NCBI RefSeq assembly: GCF_018491765.1 | Contig: NZ_JABWCU010000003.1 | Coordinates: 310,001-374,000, forward strand | DNA: 64,000 bases | Direction of reading: 5' to 3' | Origin: Novosphingobium profundi | GTDB taxonomy: Bacteria; Pseudomonadota; Alphaproteobacteria; Sphingomonadales; Sphingomonadaceae | Shown: one piece after another, positions 8,993-19,465 of the stretch | How positions within the stretch are numbered: position 1 is the first letter of the stretch | How the letters are laid out: each line of letters starts with the position of its first letter | The notes under the pieces: generated by a model | The model's input: the letters and a program-made list of their open reading frames with translations, nothing else | Told to the model about the DNA's origin: nothing | The model's database searches: none | Made by a program: the position numbers and the translations under genes

Positions 8993-10222
8993 TTGCTCCA
9001 ACATCTTGACGCACCGGCCGTAGCGCGCGAACTCGCGCCCGACGAACCCGTTATCCTGAACCGTCCGCATGCTGCGGCGCGTGCAGCCCGATTCTTCGCC
9101 ACGAAGTTTCCGGGCAAGTCGCTCTACGCGGTCAAGGCCAATCCTTCGCCGGATCTGATCCAGATCCTGTGGGACAACGGGATCACGCATTACGATGTCG
9201 CCTCGATTACCGAGGTGCGCATGGTGCGGGCAACGCTTCCTGATGCAACGCTGTGTTTCATGCACCCGGTCAAGACCGCGAGCGCGATCCGCGAGGCGTA
9301 CTTCCAGCATGGCGTGCGGACCTTCAGCCTGGACACCCAGGAAGAGGTCGACAAGATCGTGGCGGCGACCACCGACGTCAATGGCAACCCGGCCAAGGAC
9401 CTGCGCCTGTGCGTGCGTCTGCGTGTCTCCTCGGAGTATTCCGAGTTGAGTCTGGCCTCCAAGTTCGGTGTCGATCTCGTCGACGCCGGCACGCTCCTTC
9501 AGTCGACCCGTCAGGTCGCCGACTGGCTTGGCGTATGCTTCCACGTGGGCAGCCAGGCGATGACGCCGTTTGCCTACGTCCAGGCGCTCGAGCGTGCGCG
9601 CGCCGCGATTGCGGATGCGGGCGTGGTCATCGACATGATCGACGTGGGCGGAGGCTTTCCCTCGTGCTACCCGGGCATGGAGCCGCCGCCGCTCGAGGAC
9701 TACTTCGCGATCATCCACCGCCACTTCGAGGCGCTGCCGATCGCCTATAACGCGGAGCTTTGGTGCGAACCGGGCCGCGCGCTGTCGGCCGAGTACAACT
9801 CGCTGATCGTCAAGGTCGAGAAGCGCCGCGGCGACGAGCTCTACATCAATGACGGGGCTTACGGCGCGCTTTACGACGCCGCGCACGTCGCCTGGCGGTT
9901 CCCGGTGCGGCACATCCCGCGCGACATGGACAACGACAACGCGGCGATCGACGCGGCGGAGCTGGAGTCCTTCTCGTTCTACGGCCCGACTTGCGACGAT
10001 GCGGACTTCATGGAAGGCCCCTTCATGCTACCCCCGGGCATCAAGGCGGGTGACTGGATCGAAGTGGGCATGCTGGGCGCCTATGGTGCGGCGATGAAGA
10101 CGGCCTTCAACGGTTTTGGCGGCGCCGAAGTCGTCGTCGTGACCGACGAGCCGATGGCCAGCCTCTACACCGGCGATCGCGCCGACCCGCGGGTTTCGGA
10201 CAACGTTGTCTCGCTGCGCTGA
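8993..10222 (+). CDS. Ornithine (possibly lysine/ornithine) decarboxylase
   Basis: 409 residues, eukaryotic-type fold III PLP decarboxylase, making putrescine from ornithine; this is the substrate for the carboxyspermidine genes upstream. The PLP Lys is in YAVKANPSPD at residue 48; HVGSQ near 185, DVGGGFPSCY near 220, CEPGRALSAEYN near 260 and the active-site Cys in GPTCDDADF near 330 are all present. I start at TTG 8993, eight bases after a GGGGGT site; no ATG or GTG gives a family-like N-terminus. Substrate choice between ornithine and lysine is not certain from sequence. A strong terminator follows. Confidence 0.9.
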   Translation: MLQHLDAPAVARELAPDEPVILNRPHAAARAARFFATKFPGKSLYAVKANPSPDLIQILWDNGITHYDVASITEVRMVRATLPDATLCFMHPVKTASAIREAYFQHGVRTFSLDTQEEVDKIVAATTDVNGNPAKDLRLCVRLRVSSEYSELSLASKFGVDLVDAGTLLQSTRQVADWLGVCFHVGSQAMTPFAYVQALERARAAIADAGVVIDMIDVGGGFPSCYPGMEPPPLEDYFAIIHRHFEALPIAYNAELWCEPGRALSAEYNSLIVKVEKRRGDELYINDGAYGALYDAAHVAWRFPVRHIPRDMDNDNAAIDAAELESFSFYGPTCDDADFMEGPFMLPPGIKAGDWIEVGMLGAYGAAMKTAFNGFGGAEVVVVTDEPMASLYTGDRADPRVSDNVVSLR

Positions 10223-10245
10223 ACCCTTAGCGATGGCAAGAATGA

Positions 10246-10282
10246 AAAAGACCCCCGCAAGCGCGCTTGCGGGGGTCTTTTC
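10246..10282. terminator. Terminator after ornithine decarboxylase
   Basis: A perfect 36-base palindrome: an 18-base arm beginning AAAAGACCCCCGCAAGCG followed directly by its complement ending in TTTT. Its symmetry makes it bidirectional. Confidence 0.92.
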
Positions 10283-10289
10283 GTAGCGT

Positions 10290-10530
10290 TCAGCGCACCA
10301 GGACGATCGATCCGTACCCGGACGTCGCCAGGCATCCTCGACCTGCTCCAGGGGGGCGATGTCGAGCGGAATGGTCCACCCTTCCTGCGCGGCCGCGCCA
10401 AACAGCACGCCGATCGAATGGAGCAGCCGGTCCATGGCGATGCTGCCAAAGCCACTGCCCATCAGCGAGGTCGTGTTCGAGCGCAGTACAGCACCGGGTA
10501 GCGCGATCTCGGGACCGGCCATCGTGCCGA
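10290..10530 (-). pseudogene. Remnant of a zinc-binding alcohol dehydrogenase/quinone reductase gene (3' end only)
   Basis: On the minus strand the frame reads VGTMAGPEIALPGAVLRS, then LMGSGFGSIAMDRLLHSIG and PLEQVEDAW, which resembles the last 80 or so residues of zinc-binding dehydrogenase/quinone oxidoreductase-like proteins. There is no 5' part: similarity stops at about 10530. The expected C-terminal strand (GSIVLVR, stop at 10290-10292) lies in another frame, so a one-base shift has occurred after VEDAW, near 10320-10335. It is therefore a decayed fragment rather than a working gene. The family match is from memory of the motif and needs a search. Confidence 0.5.
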
Positions 10531-10621
10531 CTGGATCGATGGCGAGTTCGACGACCTCGTGCGGCTCATGGCCAAGCTGGGCCGGACGCTGCGCGAGGGC
10601 GGCGAACCGGGACGCCAGTGA
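10526..10621 (+). pseudogene. Possible 3' remnant of a second, divergent gene
   Basis: A plus-strand frame ends at TGA 10619-10621 and reads ADWIDGEFDDLVRLM then AKLGRTLREGGEPGRQ: 31 residues with the look of a real amphipathic C-terminal helix but with no start codon context and no upstream coding sequence. It begins where the dehydrogenase remnant stops. I do not recognise the family; it could also be chance coding potential in GC-rich DNA. Confidence 0.3.
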
Positions 10622-10636
10622 GGATAGGCCCTCGCC

Positions 10637-11743
10637 TCAATCGGCGGAGGCGAAAAGGTCCTTGTAGGCGCGAGGCTGGCAGCGCAGGTATTGCGGGGAA
10701 GCGTTGACCTGCGCGCCGAGCGCGGCGGCCGCGTGCCAGGGCCAGCGCGGATCGTAGAGCACCGTACGGGCAAGGGCGATCATGTCGGCATCGCCGGTGG
10801 CGACGATCGCCTCGGCCTGTTCGGGCTGCGTGATCAGGCCGACCGCGATGACCGGTACGCCGATGGCGGCGCGGATCGCGCGGGCCAGCGGAACCTGGTA
10901 GCTCGGACCGACCGGGATCGCCTGGTCGACATGCAGTCCGCCCGAGGAGACATGCATGGCCGCGACCCCGCGCTTTTCCAGTTCGCGCGAAAAGGCGATC
11001 GATTGCTCGACGTCCCAGCCGCCCTCGACCCAGTCGGTGCCCGAGATGCGCACGGTGACGGGCTTCTCGGCGGGAAAGGCGGCGCGCACCGCGTCGTAGA
11101 CCTCGAGGGGAAAGCGCATGCGGTTTTCCAGGCTGCCGCCGTACTGGTCGGTTCGGGTGTTCGAGAGGGGCGAAAGGAACTGGTGCAGCAGGTAGCCGTG
11201 CGCGGCGTGGATCTGGATCGAGTCGATACCCAGGCGCGCCGCGCGGTGTGCGGCCGCGCCGAAGGCGTCGCGGATTCGGGCGAGGCCGGGACTGTCGAGC
11301 GCGACGGGCGGGTTCTCGCCTGCTGCGAAGGGAATGTCCGAGGCCGAGACGGTCTGCCAGCCGTTGGGCTGGTGCGGTGCGATCTGCGCGCCGTCGTTCT
11401 CCCAGGGTTTGGCGGTGCTCGCTTTGCGTCCGGCATGGGCGAGCTGGAGGACGACCGGCATGTCCGACCAGCGCCGGGCCGATTCCAGTACGCGCGCCAT
11501 GGCGGCTTCGGTGGCATCATCCCAAAGGCCGACGTCCCCGTAGGTGATGCGGCCCTCGGGCGTGACCGAGGTCGCCTCGATGGTGAAGGCGCCTGCGCCC
11601 GACTGCATCAACTGGCCCACGTGCATCGCATGCCAGTCGGTCATGCAGCCCTGTTCGGCCGAGTACTGGCACATCGGGGCGATGACGATGCGGTTGGCGA
11701 GGGTCAGATCACCCAGCGTGATCGGTTCGAACAGTTTGGCCAT
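10637..11743 (-). CDS. NADH:flavin oxidoreductase, Old Yellow Enzyme family (YqjM-like)
   Basis: 368 residues, a single FMN-binding TIM barrel. Such enzymes reduce activated C=C bonds with NAD(P)H. Visible motifs are the FMN-proximal PMCQYSA near residue 25 (the Cys of the YqjM subclass), QLAHAGRKAS near 105, the substrate-binding IHAAHGYLLHQFLSP near 185 (His/His pair), the NTRTDQYGGSLENR loop and the C-terminal AVGLITQPEQAEAI and DMIALARTVLYDPRWPW. Two ATG codons stand in tandem at 11746 and 11743; AGGAG lies two bases from the first and five from the second, so 11743 is preferred. Physiological substrate unknown. Confidence 0.9.
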   Translation of the reverse strand: MAKLFEPITLGDLTLANRIVIAPMCQYSAEQGCMTDWHAMHVGQLMQSGAGAFTIEATSVTPEGRITYGDVGLWDDATEAAMARVLESARRWSDMPVVLQLAHAGRKASTAKPWENDGAQIAPHQPNGWQTVSASDIPFAAGENPPVALDSPGLARIRDAFGAAAHRAARLGIDSIQIHAAHGYLLHQFLSPLSNTRTDQYGGSLENRMRFPLEVYDAVRAAFPAEKPVTVRISGTDWVEGGWDVEQSIAFSRELEKRGVAAMHVSSGGLHVDQAIPVGPSYQVPLARAIRAAIGVPVIAVGLITQPEQAEAIVATGDADMIALARTVLYDPRWPWHAAAALGAQVNASPQYLRCQPRAYKDLFASAD

Positions 11744-11878
11744 CATGGCTCCTCTAATCTGAATTCCCGAGGGGAGGGGCCCGAGGGGAGGGGGAGATGC
11801 GACCGGAGCGAGGGGGGAGATCGGTCGCGCGAAGCCTAGATGGGGCCTGCGCGGATCAATGTAAGGGGGCGGGCTTCA

Positions 11879-11921
11879 ACGAAAACGACCCGTCGTCCCA
11901 AGGACGGCGGGTCGTTTTCGT
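11879..11921. terminator. Terminator downstream of hemA
   Basis: Twenty-base arms (from ACGAAAACGACCCG, and ending GGGTCGTTTTCGT) with one wobble pair around a three-base loop. It lies 18 bases after the hemA stop and also separates hemA from the OYE promoter. Confidence 0.88.
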
Positions 11922-11939
11922 TCCGGCTCGTGCGAAGGC

Positions 11940-13154
11940 TCAGGCGGCCTTGCGCATCTCCAGCCGTTCCCAGATCTCGACGAGGGCCTTGGTGAGGTCG
12001 TCCATCATCGCTTCGGTATGCGTGGGCCCCGGCGTGAAGCGCAGGCGCTCCTTGCCGCGCGGAACGGTCGGGAAATTGATCGGCTGCACGTAGGCGCCGT
12101 ATTCGGCGAGCAGGATGTCGCTGATCTTCTTGGCCTTGACCGGATCGCCGACCATCAGCGGCACGATGTGCGTGGTCGAGTTCATGACCGGCAGGCCCGC
12201 TTCGCGGAACTTGGCCTTGAGCATTGAGGCCGACTTCTGCTGCGCCTCGCGCTCGACGTTCGAGCTCTTGAGGTGCTTGACCGAGGCGAGCACGCCCGCG
12301 ACCAGAACCGGCGAGAGCGAGGTCGTGAAGATGAAGCCGGGCGCGTAGGAGCGGATGCAGTCGATGACCTTCTGGTCGGCGGCGATGTAGCCGCCCATGA
12401 CGCCGAAAGCCTTGCCCAGCGTGCCTTCGATGATGTCGATGCGGTCGGCCGCCTCGTCACGATCCGAGATGCCGCCGCCGCGCGGGCCGTACATGCCGAC
12501 GGCGTGTACTTCGTCGATGTAGGTCAGCGCGTTGTACTTTTCCGCAAGATCGCAGATCTCGTGGATCGGGGCGATGTCGGCGTCCATCGAATAGACCGAT
12601 TCGAACGCGATCAGCTTGGGCACCGCGGGATCGGTCTCGGCCAGCAGTTCCTCGAGATGTTCGAGGTCGTTGTGGCGGAAGATCTTCTTCTCGCAGCCCG
12701 AATTGCGGATGCCCGCGATCATCGAGGCGTGGTTGAGTTCGTCCGAGAAGATCACGCAGCCGGGCAGGAGCTTGGCCAGCGTGGAGAGCGTGGCGTCATT
12801 CGAGACGTAGCCCGAGGTGAAGATCAGCGCGCCTTCCTTGCCGTGCAGGTCGGCCAGCTCGCGCTCGAGCTCGATGTGGTAATGGGTGTTGCCACCGATG
12901 TTGCGCGTGCCGCCCGAACCCGCGCCCACGTCGTGCAGCGCCTCTTCCATGGCCTCGATCACCTTGGGGTGCTGGCCCATCGAGAGATAGTCGTTCGAGC
13001 ACCATACGGTGATCGGCTTGGGGCCGTTGTGGCCGGCAAAGCAGCGCGCATTGGGATAGGCGCCCTTGTTGCGCAGGATATCGATGAAGACGCGATAGCG
13101 ACCTTCGGAATGGAGGCGGTCGATCGCCTGGTCGAAAATCTGATCGTAGTTCAC
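11940..13154 (-). CDS. hemA: 5-aminolevulinate synthase
   Basis: 404 residues, the standard size. HemA joins glycine and succinyl-CoA to 5-aminolevulinate, the first step of haem synthesis by the C4 (Shemin) pathway that marks alphaproteobacteria. Present are the N-terminal [11 protein letters not shown] start type, [21 protein letters not shown] for substrate binding, [10 protein letters not shown] holding the PLP Asp, and the Schiff-base Lys in [10 protein letters not shown] use GTG 13154 with AAGG five bases upstream; an ATG at 13310 would add 52 residues without family character. Transcribed alone, with a long upstream region bearing an FNR-type site and a terminator behind. Confidence 0.95.
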   Translation of the reverse strand: MNYDQIFDQAIDRLHSEGRYRVFIDILRNKGAYPNARCFAGHNGPKPITVWCSNDYLSMGQHPKVIEAMEEALHDVGAGSGGTRNIGGNTHYHIELERELADLHGKEGALIFTSGYVSNDATLSTLAKLLPGCVIFSDELNHASMIAGIRNSGCEKKIFRHNDLEHLEELLAETDPAVPKLIAFESVYSMDADIAPIHEICDLAEKYNALTYIDEVHAVGMYGPRGGGISDRDEAADRIDIIEGTLGKAFGVMGGYIAADQKVIDCIRSYAPGFIFTTSLSPVLVAGVLASVKHLKSSNVEREAQQKSASMLKAKFREAGLPVMNSTTHIVPLMVGDPVKAKKISDILLAEYGAYVQPINFPTVPRGKERLRFTPGPTHTEAMMDDLTKALVEIWERLEMRKAA

Positions 13155-13483
13155 GAAAGCCTTGTCCTGCTCTACGCCGTCATGCCTTTTGCTTTGCGCC
13201 GGCTTAGTCTTCGCCCTTATCCGCCTTCCGGTCCATTCCTTTTCGAAACGTCCCAGAGAAAGACGCACTCTACCCCGTACCGCGGGCCAATACATTATCC
13301 CTTGGTCCATGACCAGAACGTTGTCCCGTTTAGACTGATCGGTTTTGCAGGGAAGTGGACGCCTTGTCCTATCCGAAAAAACCTATCCGATGCCGGAGCC
13401 TATCGCCGCGATGGGCGCCGCGCACATTGATCGCCATCAAGAAATGCAAGGGTTTGCGCCGAAAGGGGCGCGCACGTGCGGTC
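13155..13483 (-). other. hemA upstream region
   Basis: 329 bases between murI and hemA without a convincing gene. It contains one clear operator (the FNR/FixK box at 13427-13440). If that site works from the usual -41.5 position, transcription would start near 13392 and give hemA an untranslated leader of about 235 bases. I see no terminator for murI here. Confidence 0.55.
13427..13440 (-). promoter_or_regulatory. FNR/FixK box upstream of hemA
   Basis: TTGAT-CGCC-ATCAA, an exact match to the palindromic FNR/FixK consensus TTGAT-N4-ATCAA. Oxygen-responsive control of hemA by FnrL or FixK is established in several alphaproteobacteria (for example Rhodobacter and rhizobia). A weak GATAGG lies at 13399-13404 where a -10 element would be if the site acts as an activator. 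Confidence 0.7.
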
Positions 13484-14338
13484 TCAGAAGCGCTCGATCG
13501 CCTCGAGGCCGAAGCGGGTGAGCGCGCCGCGGTAGGCATCGGCGAACGAGGGATCGCCTGTGAACAGAGCGCGGTCGGGCGCGGTGCGTGCGAAGGGCTG
13601 GCCCTCGAGCAGGCGCGCGACCTGCCGCGCGATCCCCTGTGCGCCATGGACGAAGCCTACGCCCGGGCCGAAGGCCTCGGCAAGTTCGTCCTCGAGCAGC
13701 GGGAAATGCGTGCAGGCGAGCACGACGGTGTCGATGCGCGCGCCCTCGGGCATGGCGCGAAGGGCGTTTACCGCTTCGGCGATGGCGGCCGGATCGACCC
13801 TTTCGCCGCGCAGCTTGGCTTCGGCGGCGCCGACGAGGCCGGGCGCGCCATAGCGTAGCAGGCGCTGGTCGGCCGCGAATTCACGCTCGAGCCGGTCGAC
13901 GTAACCCTGCCGGATCGTTGCCTGGGTTCCGAGCAGGCCGATCACGCCGCTTTGAGTAAGTGCAGCGGCGGGCTTGATTGCGGGGACGGTGCCCACGATC
14001 GGGGTCTCGAGCACATCGCGCACCATGCCCAGCGCGATCGTCGAGGCGGTGTTGCAGGCGATGCAGATGAGGCGCGGGCGAAAGCGTTCGGCCATGCGCC
14101 CGAGCAGCCCGGCGACGCGCGCGGCGACCTGCGCTTCGGTCTTGGTGCCATAGGGCAGGCCGGCGGTGTCGGCCGCGTAGAGGATCGGGGCGTCGGGGAG
14201 CAGGCGGCGCACTTCCTCGAGCACGGTCAGACCGCCCACGCCCGAATCGAACAAGAGCACGGGCGCACCCGCGTCGATGACCGGAGCCGGCGCCACCGGG
14301 GGACTGTCTGTCTGCGCTTCGAGTATCTCGGTTGCCAT
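13484..14338 (-). CDS. murI: Glutamate racemase
   Basis: 284 residues. MurI converts L- to D-glutamate for peptidoglycan precursors in the cytoplasm. The Asp/Ser motif LFDSGVGGLTV is near residue 30, the substrate loop DTAGLPYGTK near 57, and the two catalytic cysteines are in CIACNTAST near 90 and VLACTHFPLL near 200. The start is ATG 14338 with AGGG seven bases before it; an upstream ATG at 14395 gives an unlikely 19-residue extension. The N-terminus carries a Pro/Ala-rich stretch of about 25 residues before the first motif, longer than usual. It is divergent from plsY. Confidence 0.93.
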   Translation of the reverse strand: MATEILEAQTDSPPVAPAPVIDAGAPVLLFDSGVGGLTVLEEVRRLLPDAPILYAADTAGLPYGTKTEAQVAARVAGLLGRMAERFRPRLICIACNTASTIALGMVRDVLETPIVGTVPAIKPAAALTQSGVIGLLGTQATIRQGYVDRLEREFAADQRLLRYGAPGLVGAAEAKLRGERVDPAAIAEAVNALRAMPEGARIDTVVLACTHFPLLEDELAEAFGPGVGFVHGAQGIARQVARLLEGQPFARTAPDRALFTGDPSFADAYRGALTRFGLEAIERF

Positions 14339-14484
14339 TGCCTTGCCCTGTACGTCCTTCCTGTTAGCCGCTTTGGGCCCTGGCAAGCAACGCACGAAGC
14401 GGCAACTGGTCGCGCGCGGCAGGCAACATGACCATGCAACGAGATATCTTCGCCTCGCGCCACAAACGGGCTATGGGCCGGGCC

Positions 14485-15066
14485 ATGGATTGGATTCTCG
14501 CTCTATTCGTCGGCTACGGCTTCGGTTCGGTGCCCTTCGGTCTTCTGCTCACCCAGCTTGCGGGGATGGAGGATCTGCGCGGCATCGGCTCGGGCAACAT
14601 CGGGGCGACCAACGTTCTGCGCACCGGCAACAAGAAGCTCGCCGCGGCGACGCTCCTGCTCGACCTCGGCAAGGGCTTCGCGGCGGTCTCGATGACCGCG
14701 GCGCTGTGGCCGCAGTGGACCTGGCTCACCGCGCTCGCGGTCTTCGTGGGGCACTGCTTTCCGGTCTGGCTGAAGTTCAAGGGCGGCAAGGGCGTGGCGA
14801 CGACGGCGGGGATTGCCTTCGCCTATGCCTGGCCGATCGGTCTTGCCTACGCGGTGGCCTGGATCGGCCTCCTGGCGGTGGTGCGGATTTCCTCGGTCGC
14901 GGGAATGAGCGCGGCGGTGATCGCGCCGCTCGTCGCGTTGGCGCTGGGCCAAAGTGAAGCCGCAATGGTGCTGGGGGTTATTGCGCTTGTCGTGCTCTTC
15001 CAGCATCGTGCCAACATCGCCCGCCTGGTTGCCGGAACCGAGCCGAAGGTGGGCGCGAAGAAATAG
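14485..15066 (+). CDS. plsY: Acyl-phosphate:glycerol-3-phosphate acyltransferase PlsY
   Basis: 193 residues with five or more hydrophobic segments; an inner-membrane enzyme that acylates glycerol-3-phosphate from acyl-phosphate at the start of phospholipid synthesis. The three PlsY signatures are present: GYGFGSVPFG near the N-terminus, IGSGNIGATNVLRTGNK near residue 35, and FKGGKGVATTAG near 100. Start choice is uncertain: ATG 14485 (MDWILALF) gives the typical N-terminus; ATG 14473 or 14428 are possible and none has a strong ribosome-binding site. dprA starts 20 bases after its stop. Confidence 0.92.
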   Translation: MDWILALFVGYGFGSVPFGLLLTQLAGMEDLRGIGSGNIGATNVLRTGNKKLAAATLLLDLGKGFAAVSMTAALWPQWTWLTALAVFVGHCFPVWLKFKGGKGVATTAGIAFAYAWPIGLAYAVAWIGLLAVVRISSVAGMSAAVIAPLVALALGQSEAAMVLGVIALVVLFQHRANIARLVAGTEPKVGAKK

Positions 15067-15085
15067 ACGGATCCAGCGGGGGCGA

Positions 15086-16222
15086 ATGGACGAGGCGAGA
15101 GGGGTATGTGGCGAGAGGCGTGATCTCGCACCGGACGAGGCCTTCGCGCGGGTCCGGCTTTTGCGATCGCCCAATGTCGGTCCGGTCGCCTACCGCCTCT
15201 TGCTGGCCCGGTACGGGACCGCCAGCGCCGCGCTCGAGGCGCTACCGGGCCTCGTCAACCGTTCGGGCAAGCCTTACGGGGTGGCCTCGGCCAAGCATGT
15301 TCACGCCGAAACCAGCCGGATGCGCCACGTCGGTGCGCGCTATCTCTTTCACGATTTTCCCGATTATCCGCCCTTGCTCACGCATGTCAGCGGGGCTCCG
15401 CCGATCCTGACTTACCGGGGGGACCTGGCGATCTTGCACCGGCCCTGCGTCGCGCTTGTCGGGGCGCGCAACGCCTCGGCCGCCGCAATCCGCCTTGCCC
15501 GCGATTTCGCCTATGGTCTGGCCCAGGAGGGCTACACGATCGTCTCGGGCCTGGCGCGCGGGATCGACGGGGCGGCGCACCAGGGCGCGCTCGCGGCGGG
15601 CGGGGCGACCGTGGGGGTCATCGCCAGCGGCATCGACCTGGCCTATCCCCCCGAGCATGCCGATCTCCACGCCGAAATTGCCGAGAAAGGCCTGCTTCTG
15701 GCCGAGCAACCGGTCGGCACCGAACCGCTCGCGCGGCATTTCCCCACGCGCAACCGCATCATTGCGGGCCTCAGTGCAGGGACGCTGGTGGTGGAGGCAG
15801 CGCCCCGGTCCGGCTCGCTCATCACCGCCCGGCTGGCGGGAGAGATGGGCCGGGAGGTCATGGCGATTCCCGGCTCCCCGCTCGACCCACGCGCGCATGG
15901 CTGCAATGGCCTCATCCGCGAAGGCGCGGTTCTGGTGCAATCGGTCGCGGACGTGATCGAACTGCTCACCGCCTTCGACGGCACGCCCCGCTCGACTTTC
16001 CGCGAGGAGGCCGAGGATTGGGCTTGTGCCGAGGAAGGCGAGCTGGCGGAGCGCGCGCCGGAGGACATCGCGCAGCTTCTCACCACCGCGCCGGTGAGCG
16101 TCGACGAACTCATCCGGCAGACGGGTGCCCGCACTTCGGCGGTGCAACTGGCGCTGCTCGAGCTCGAACTGGCGGGGCGGCTGGTGCGCCACGCGGGCGG
16201 GCGGGTCAGCCTGTCGGGCTGA
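15086..16222 (+). CDS. dprA: DNA-processing protein DprA
   Basis: 378 residues. DprA binds incoming single-stranded DNA during transformation and loads RecA; it also occurs in species not known to be competent. An N-terminal helical region (residues 15-90) is followed by the Rossmann/LOG domain: VALVGARNAS, GLARGIDGAAHQGAL, IASGIDLAYPPEH, LARHFPTRNRIIAGLS and EAAPRSGSLITARLAGEMGR. A C-terminal winged-helix-like DML1 domain (APVSVDELIRQTGARTSAV) completes it. I chose ATG 15086 with a GGGGG site before it; earlier in-frame codons overlap plsY. Confidence 0.92.
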   Translation: MDEARGVCGERRDLAPDEAFARVRLLRSPNVGPVAYRLLLARYGTASAALEALPGLVNRSGKPYGVASAKHVHAETSRMRHVGARYLFHDFPDYPPLLTHVSGAPPILTYRGDLAILHRPCVALVGARNASAAAIRLARDFAYGLAQEGYTIVSGLARGIDGAAHQGALAAGGATVGVIASGIDLAYPPEHADLHAEIAEKGLLLAEQPVGTEPLARHFPTRNRIIAGLSAGTLVVEAAPRSGSLITARLAGEMGREVMAIPGSPLDPRAHGCNGLIREGAVLVQSVADVIELLTAFDGTPRSTFREEAEDWACAEEGELAERAPEDIAQLLTTAPVSVDELIRQTGARTSAVQLALLELELAGRLVRHAGGRVSLSG

Positions 16223-16296
16223 GGCGGGGCGCCGAGACGCTGCCACGGCCCTGTCATTGTTTGGTGCTTGACGAACCCCTCCAGTGATTCCCACCC

Positions 16297-16340
16297 TATG
16301 CGTACACACATACACGTGTATGTGCATGCGCACGCACGTG
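16297..16340. other. 44-bp strictly alternating pyrimidine-purine tract before topA
   Basis: From T16297 to G16340 every base alternates pyrimidine and purine (mostly CA/TG, CG and TA steps), with no break. It includes a perfect 18-base palindrome, CACATACACGTGTATGTG, at 16307-16324. Alternating tracts of this length are classical Z-DNA-forming sequence under negative supercoiling. It lies 24 bases before the topA start, so it is in the promoter or 5' leader. Confidence 0.9.
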
Positions 16341-16363
16341 AGGGGCATACTAGAAAGTCTGAA

Positions 16364-19024
<2,661 letters not shown>

Positions 19025-19041
19025 GCCGGGGCACTCGCCGG

Positions 19042-19068
19042 AACCGCGCATCTCGTTTGCGCGGTTTC
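19042..19068 (+). terminator. Terminator after topA
   Basis: Arms AACCGCGCA (19042-19050) and TGCGCGGTT (19058-19066) followed by TCGT; 17 bases after the topA stop. Confidence 0.7.
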
Positions 19069-19228
19069 GTCGCGGGCGGGAGTTGACGTGGGGCGCCGAG
19101 CTCTCACTGCGGCGGAATTGGCCGCGACATCAGAAGGACCCGCAAGGACGCAAACGGATGATCGCTGGGCTTGGCGTAGCCGTCGTCAAGCTTCGTTTTG
19201 CGGTTCTGGGCAAAGAGAAGGAAATGCC

Positions 19229-19408
19229 ATGAGCGAGAAGATCGCCAAGCACAAGCAACCCTGGAAGCCGGAAGAACTCCAGAAACTCCAGACCCTTGCA
19301 GGCAAGGGCAAGGGGCTGAAGGAAATCGCCAAGGCGCTCAACCGGACCGAGGAATCGACCAAGGACGCCGCGCGCCAGCACGGCTTCTCGATCGCCAAGG
19401 CCCGCTGA
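19229..19408 (+). CDS. Small basic helix-turn-helix-like protein (59 aa)
   Basis: Very basic, 59 residues, starting MSEKIAKHKQPWKPEELQKL. The body WKPEELQKLQTLAGKGKG then LKEIAKALNRTEESTKDAA looks like a compact three-helix DNA-binding unit of SANT/Myb or short HTH type, with a Trp in the first helix and a GLKEIAKALNRT recognition-like turn. I do not recognise a named family. ATG 19229 has AAGGA eight bases upstream. A hairpin terminator stands on each side, so it has its own transcript. It could bind DNA or RNA; the function is unknown. Confidence 0.75.
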   Translation: MSEKIAKHKQPWKPEELQKLQTLAGKGKGLKEIAKALNRTEESTKDAARQHGFSIAKAR

Positions 19409-19426
19409 GTAACGATCCGCAATAGG

Positions 19427-19464
19427 ATGCCGAGGCGCGCCGTGGTGCGGGCCTCGGCATGTTT
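19427..19464. terminator. Bidirectional terminator between convergent genes
   Basis: Ten-base arms ATGCCGAGGC (19427-19436) and GCCTCGGCAT (19451-19460), followed by GTTTGTC. It separates the small HTH-like gene from the minus-strand SGNH hydrolase gene. Confidence 0.8.
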
Positions 19465-19465
19465 G

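Noticed and set aside
10246..10281. 36-bp perfect inverted repeat as a mobile-element end
   Set aside because: A-tract/stem/T-tract structure directly after a stop codon is a normal intrinsic terminator, and no transposase is nearby.
13155..13310. HemA start at ATG 13310
   Set aside because: It would add 52 basic residues unlike any 5-aminolevulinate synthase N-terminus; GTG 13154 gives the usual length and has AAGG upstream.
16298..16363. Start of topA at the upstream ATG, giving a His-rich leader peptide
   Set aside because: It would translate the alternating tract; TopA proteins begin at MxLVIVESPAKAKTI, exactly at 16364.
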